45,701 nt of DNA from an uncultured Clostridium sp. (GTDB taxonomy: Bacteria > Bacillota_A > Clostridia > TANB77 > CAG-508), in contig CAJKKA010000003.1 in assembly GCA_905200315.1 (NCBI GenBank), forward strand, positions 1-45,701, written 5' to 3'. The notes below the pieces were generated by a model, which was given only the letters and a program-made list of their open reading frames with translations, was not told the DNA's origin and did not search any database. A program made the position numbers and the translations under genes. Below, piece after piece: positions 42,748 to 45,701 of the stretch. Each line of letters opens with the position of its first letter. Position 1 is the stretch's first letter.

Positions 42748-42758
42748 AACTTTATAAC

Positions 42759-42785
42759 AAAAAAACGACCAGTGGTCGTTTTTTT
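42759..42785. terminator. Bidirectional terminator between mecA and the M23 peptidase
   Basis: Stem AAAAAACGACC/GGTCGTTTTTT with a 3-base loop and T-runs on both strands. It serves both convergent genes; the M23 stop overlaps it. Confidence 0.8.
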
Positions 42786-43815
42786 AATATAAATATTTTT
42801 GTGGGTTTACACTTGAACCGTTAACCCTTATTTCTAAGTGTAAGTGTGATCCTGTTGAATTTCCTGTTGATCCCATTTTTGCTATTACTTGTCCTTGTGA
42901 TACTGTTTGTCCAACGCTAACATCTAAACTACTACAGTGTCCATAGTATGTTTGTACACCGTTTCCATGTGATATTATTACCATTCTTCCATATGAACCT
43001 TTTGTTCCTGCAAATACTACTGTTCCTGAGGCTGCTGCTTTTATTGGTGTTCCTGTTGAATTTGCTATATCTAGTCCAGTATGTGCACTTGAACGTATGC
43101 TACTTTTTTCTCCATATCTAGAGGTTAATTTTCCAGATACTGGTTGTGCTAAATTTACTCCAAGATTTGGCGCAGCATTTGATATTTTAGTTGATGTACT
43201 TATTTTTTCGCTACTTCTTGTTGTAACTGATGTATTTGTTTTTGCTGCTACCTCAGTTGTTTTTTTAACTTTTTCTTTATATAAGCTTGCAACTGCTTGT
43301 TCCGTAGAAACAAAGTCTCTCAATTTTGTTTCATATTTTTGTTCTATTGATATTGAATCTTTATTTTCACTATTTTTTTCTACTAATTGATTTAGTACAT
43401 TTTGTGCATCTTCTAGTTTAGAGATATAAGCTTTTTCTTCTCCATTTTCAACTATTGCATAGTATGTATAATAGTTTGTTCCAGATGCTGCTACTTTTGC
43501 AAATATTTCATCATCGTTTGTTGTTATCCCTCTTTTTAATAAGCATAGTTTATATTGTGGTAATTGTTCTATATCAACAAATTCTGAGTTTTCTCCGTCT
43601 CCATTATCCATATAATTATTTATCTTTGTTTGCAATTTTGCTTTACTATTGCTATACCCTATAAGTTCTCCATTTAAATATACACTATATATCGGATGAT
43701 ATATGTATGTTACAATTCCTGTAATTATTATTCCCGCAAGGAAAATAATTGATATTAATTTTACCGAGTTTCTAAAATGTATTAGAAGTTTTTTTATTGA
43801 ACTAATAATTTTAAT
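42784..43815 (-). CDS. Membrane-anchored M23 (LytM-type) peptidase, ATT start
   Basis: 343-aa protein. The visible frame has a short basic N-terminus, a TM segment (ISIIFLAGIIITGIVTYIY), an extracytoplasmic region (VYLNGELIGYSNSKAKLQTK) and a Thr/Ser-rich linker. The C-terminal M23 domain carries zinc ligands SSAHTGLDIA (HxxxD) and GSHLHLEIR (HxH), with YYGHCSSL. It is likely a peptidoglycan endopeptidase. No ATG, GTG or TTG occurs in frame before the TM segment. ATT at 43815 lies five bases after AGAGAGG and about 18 bases after the predicted transcription start, so it is the best start. TTG 43635 would delete the TM segment. Confidence 0.82.
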   Translation of the reverse strand: MKIISSIKKLLIHFRNSVKLISIIFLAGIIITGIVTYIYHPIYSVYLNGELIGYSNSKAKLQTKINNYMDNGDGENSEFVDIEQLPQYKLCLLKRGITTNDDEIFAKVAASGTNYYTYYAIVENGEEKAYISKLEDAQNVLNQLVEKNSENKDSISIEQKYETKLRDFVSTEQAVASLYKEKVKKTTEVAAKTNTSVTTRSSEKISTSTKISNAAPNLGVNLAQPVSGKLTSRYGEKSSIRSSAHTGLDIANSTGTPIKAAASGTVVFAGTKGSYGRMVIISHGNGVQTYYGHCSSLDVSVGQTVSQGQVIAKMGSTGNSTGSHLHLEIRVNGSSVNPQKYLY

Positions 43816-43839
43816 ACACCCTCTCTTTCGTTTTTTGGT

Positions 43840-43868
43840 ATTTTATATTAATATTATTTTTTATTCAA
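43840..43868 (-). promoter_or_regulatory. Promoter of the M23 peptidase gene
   Basis: TTGAAT (43863-43868), 17-bp spacer, TAAAAT (43840-43845). The predicted transcript starts near 43833, leaving a short leader before the ATT start. Confidence 0.55.
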
Positions 43869-43975
43869 TTTATATATTTGCTTATATATTCAATTTTGTT
43901 TTAATATTTTTTCGTTTCTCTCGTTTTCTTTCTGTTTTTCTCTCATTTTCTTCTTTGTCTTAATAATTATAAAAA

Positions 43976-43996
43976 GGCAACCATTTTTTGGTTGCC
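43976..43996 (-). terminator. Terminator of the LPXTG surface gene
   Basis: Stem GGCAACCA/TGGTTGCC with a 5-base loop, followed on the minus strand by TTTTTATAATT. It is 23 bp past the stop. Confidence 0.75.
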
Positions 43997-44018
43997 CTTG
44001 TTATATTAAATTATATTT

Positions 44019-45701
44019 CTAAATTTCATTTTTATGTTTAAACCAAGCATATCCTGCAGTTATTCCACTTGCTATTGTTGCAAATAACACTCCCATTGTT
44101 GTACCAGTTTTTGGCAAGTTTGTTAAAGCTGTTGACGTTCCTATCGTGTTTCCAGAGGTTAGTGCAGTATTACTATTACTTGTGTTTGTTCCACTATTAC
44201 TATTTCCATTACTGCTATTATTTGTACTGCTATTTCCATTATTAACATTGTTTGTAGTATTGTTTCCACCGTTATTTCCATTATTGTTAGAATTACTACT
44301 ATTGTTGTCTCCATTATTATTGTTTGTAATTCTTTCTTCTGTATACTCTGACTCTTCTGTTGTTCCATCTTCATATTCTACAGCTACTTTATATGTTCCA
44401 TTTTGTGTTGGCTTGAAATAATATCTTCCTTCTGAATCTATATCTTTTATTTCAGCTCCATTTACTTTAACCGATGTTACTTTTTTATTGGTTATTGTTA
44501 CTATATAAACTATATTATTTCCGTCTGAATCTTTATTAGCTGTTGCTTCTACTTTTTCTATAATATGTTCTTCTGTATATTCTTGTTCTTTCTTGTTTCC
44601 TACTTTATCATATACCTCTATTTTATACGTTCCATTTTTTGTTGGTATGAAATAGAATTTTCCACTACTATCTTTTGTAGTTATTTCTGCTCCATTTACT
44701 AATACTTTTTCTATTCCAGATTCATCTGTTGCTTTTATTATTACTTTATAATTTCCTTCTGAATCTTTCTCTCCTTTTATAGATACTATTGTTGGTCCTT
44801 GATTATCTGTTATTTCTTTTTCTACTGTTATTGTCGCTGTTGCTGTTTTTCCTCCGTCAACTGTTGTTACTGTAATTATTGCTGTTCCTTTACTTTTTGC
44901 AACTACAAGTCCATCTTTTACTGTTGCTACATCTGTATTACTACTATCCCATCTAACTTCTGAATTTGTTGCTGTATCAGGATTTATTGTTGCTATCAAG
45001 TGTAAATTTTTTCCTTCTTTTAATGTTGCTTCTGTTTTATCTAAGCTTACACTTTCGACAGATACATTTTCTTTTTCCCATTGTGCATATAATGTCACAT
45101 TTTCATCTTTTGAATAATCTTCTCCTGGTTGATATGCTGTTCCTGTTCCATCTTGGTTTGTATTCCACTCTTTAAATTTATATCCTGCTTTAGTTGGAAC
45201 TACACTTGAAATTTTTATATTTTCTCCCTCATTTTTTATTTGATTTTCAGGTGCATTTTCTCCATTATTAGAATTATATTGTATTGTATATTGTTTTACT
45301 TCCTCCCACTTTGCTGTTAATGTATGATCATTAGATATAACATAACTGTAAGAATCTATTTTGGTTGTTCCATAATACCATCCTAGAAATTTATATCCTG
45401 TTCTTACCGGATTTGGTAATTCTTTTCCATATGCATTTTCATCTGCATATCTGGTTTCTCTCCAGCTAGCAGAAAATACTTCCTTTTTATCATCATAACC
45501 ATAGTCTAATGTTACTGTACATGAATAGTATTCATCAACGGTTTTCCATTTTGCATATATTTCGTGATCAGCTTTTACAAATAATTCACCACCTGATAAT
45601 GCTTGATAGTCCCCATACCACCATCCGCAAAATACATATCCTTCTCTTTCCGGAATTGGTAAATTAAGATATCTAGGATCAGAAGCTTTAACACTTATCT
45701 T
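44019..45701 (-). CDS. LPXTG-anchored surface protein with InlB-type repeats, 5' end outside window
   Basis: 560 codons are visible and the frame is open to the window edge, so the N-terminus is missing. Three InlB B-repeat (Flg_new) units span about residues 14-207 (REGYVFCGWWYGDY...IYAKW; RTGYKFLGWYYGTT...LTAKW; KAGYKFKEWNTNQDGTGTAY...LYAQW). A BIG2 Ig-like domain follows (VESVSLDKTEATLKEGKNLH...GTAIITVTT), then two related ~85-residue Ig-like units ending NGTYKIEVYDKVGNKKEQEY and NGTYKVAVEYEDGTTEESEY. An Asn/Gly/Ser-rich spacer leads to LPKTG, a TM segment and KHKNEI. Sortase-anchored adhesin or ligand-binding protein (inference). GTG 45098 is internal, not a start. Confidence 0.9.
   Translation of the reverse strand, partial: KISVKASDPRYLNLPIPEREGYVFCGWWYGDYQALSGGELFVKADHEIYAKWKTVDEYYSCTVTLDYGYDDKKEVFSASWRETRYADENAYGKELPNPVRTGYKFLGWYYGTTKIDSYSYVISNDHTLTAKWEEVKQYTIQYNSNNGENAPENQIKNEGENIKISSVVPTKAGYKFKEWNTNQDGTGTAYQPGEDYSKDENVTLYAQWEKENVSVESVSLDKTEATLKEGKNLHLIATINPDTATNSEVRWDSSNTDVATVKDGLVVAKSKGTAIITVTTVDGGKTATATITVEKEITDNQGPTIVSIKGEKDSEGNYKVIIKATDESGIEKVLVNGAEITTKDSSGKFYFIPTKNGTYKIEVYDKVGNKKEQEYTEEHIIEKVEATANKDSDGNNIVYIVTITNKKVTSVKVNGAEIKDIDSEGRYYFKPTQNGTYKVAVEYEDGTTEESEYTEERITNNNNGDNNSSNSNNNGNNGGNNTTNNVNNGNSSTNNSSNGNSNSGTNTSNSNTALTSGNTIGTSTALTNLPKTGTTMGVLFATIASGITAGYAWFKHKNEI

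Noticed and set aside
44019..45098. 359-aa gene starting at GTG 45098
   Set aside because: The frame is open to the window edge and encodes InlB repeats upstream, so this is an internal codon.

Overview
The window is AT-rich DNA (by eye under 30% G+C) from a low-GC, Gram-positive Clostridia-type bacterium, probably uncultured or gut-associated. The basis is the gene set (dnaG-rpoD, CarD, VanW/YoaR, MecA, DUF4321-radC-mreBCD-PBP2-minC, an LPKTG surface protein), strong Shine-Dalgarno sites, and A/T-ending codons. Almost every large gene lies on the minus strand. My manual scan found no CGG codon in any intact gene.

Layout. 1-6.8 kb: partial topB (its outermost ~57 bases look foreign), then an addB-pgeF-ldcA operon and a small membrane protein. 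6.9-8.3 kb: two plus-strand genes (a 48-aa protein and a BECR-fold RNase-like protein), a candidate structured RNA, tRNA-Met and a small acidic protein. 8.3-12.5 kb: dnaG-rpoD, carD and dut. 12.6-17.9 kb: a probable plus-strand ~185-nt ncRNA gene with a near-perfect promoter, then VanW-pth-rng-rimO, with GC-rich REP-like palindromes between rng and rimO. 17.9-21.6 kb: an unusual operon, P-loop ATPase-Csx3 fusion > LysR regulator > unknown 162-aa protein > stand-alone tandem Csx3-like protein. It has a clear promoter and terminator but no cas genes or CRISPR array in the window. 21.7-23.6 kb: tRNA-Arg, a cluster of DnaA boxes, and an M18 aminopeptidase.

23.8-35.6 kb is an 11.8-kb segment bounded by ~110-140-bp inverted repeats whose outer 24 bp are identical. 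It carries two giant secreted DUF11/SdrD_B-type surface proteins on the minus strand and three small plus-strand genes. The second giant gene is split by two single-base frameshifts, both an extra C that creates a CGG codon. 35.6-41.9 kb is the cell-shape operon DUF4321-radC-mreB-mreC-mreD-mrdA-minC, which ends in a 22-bp-stem terminator; minD is not next to it. 42-45.7 kb: mecA, a membrane-anchored M23 peptidase that seems to start at ATT, and an LPXTG protein with InlB-type repeats cut by the window edge.

The backbone genes cover replication and repair (TopB, AddB, DnaG, Dut), transcription (RpoD, CarD), translation (Pth, RimO, tRNAs, RNase G) and envelope growth (Mre/PBP2, MinC, VanW, M23). 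The most novel parts are the orphan Csx3 operon, the inverted-repeat-bounded surface cassette with its CGG-associated frameshifts, and two candidate ncRNAs.
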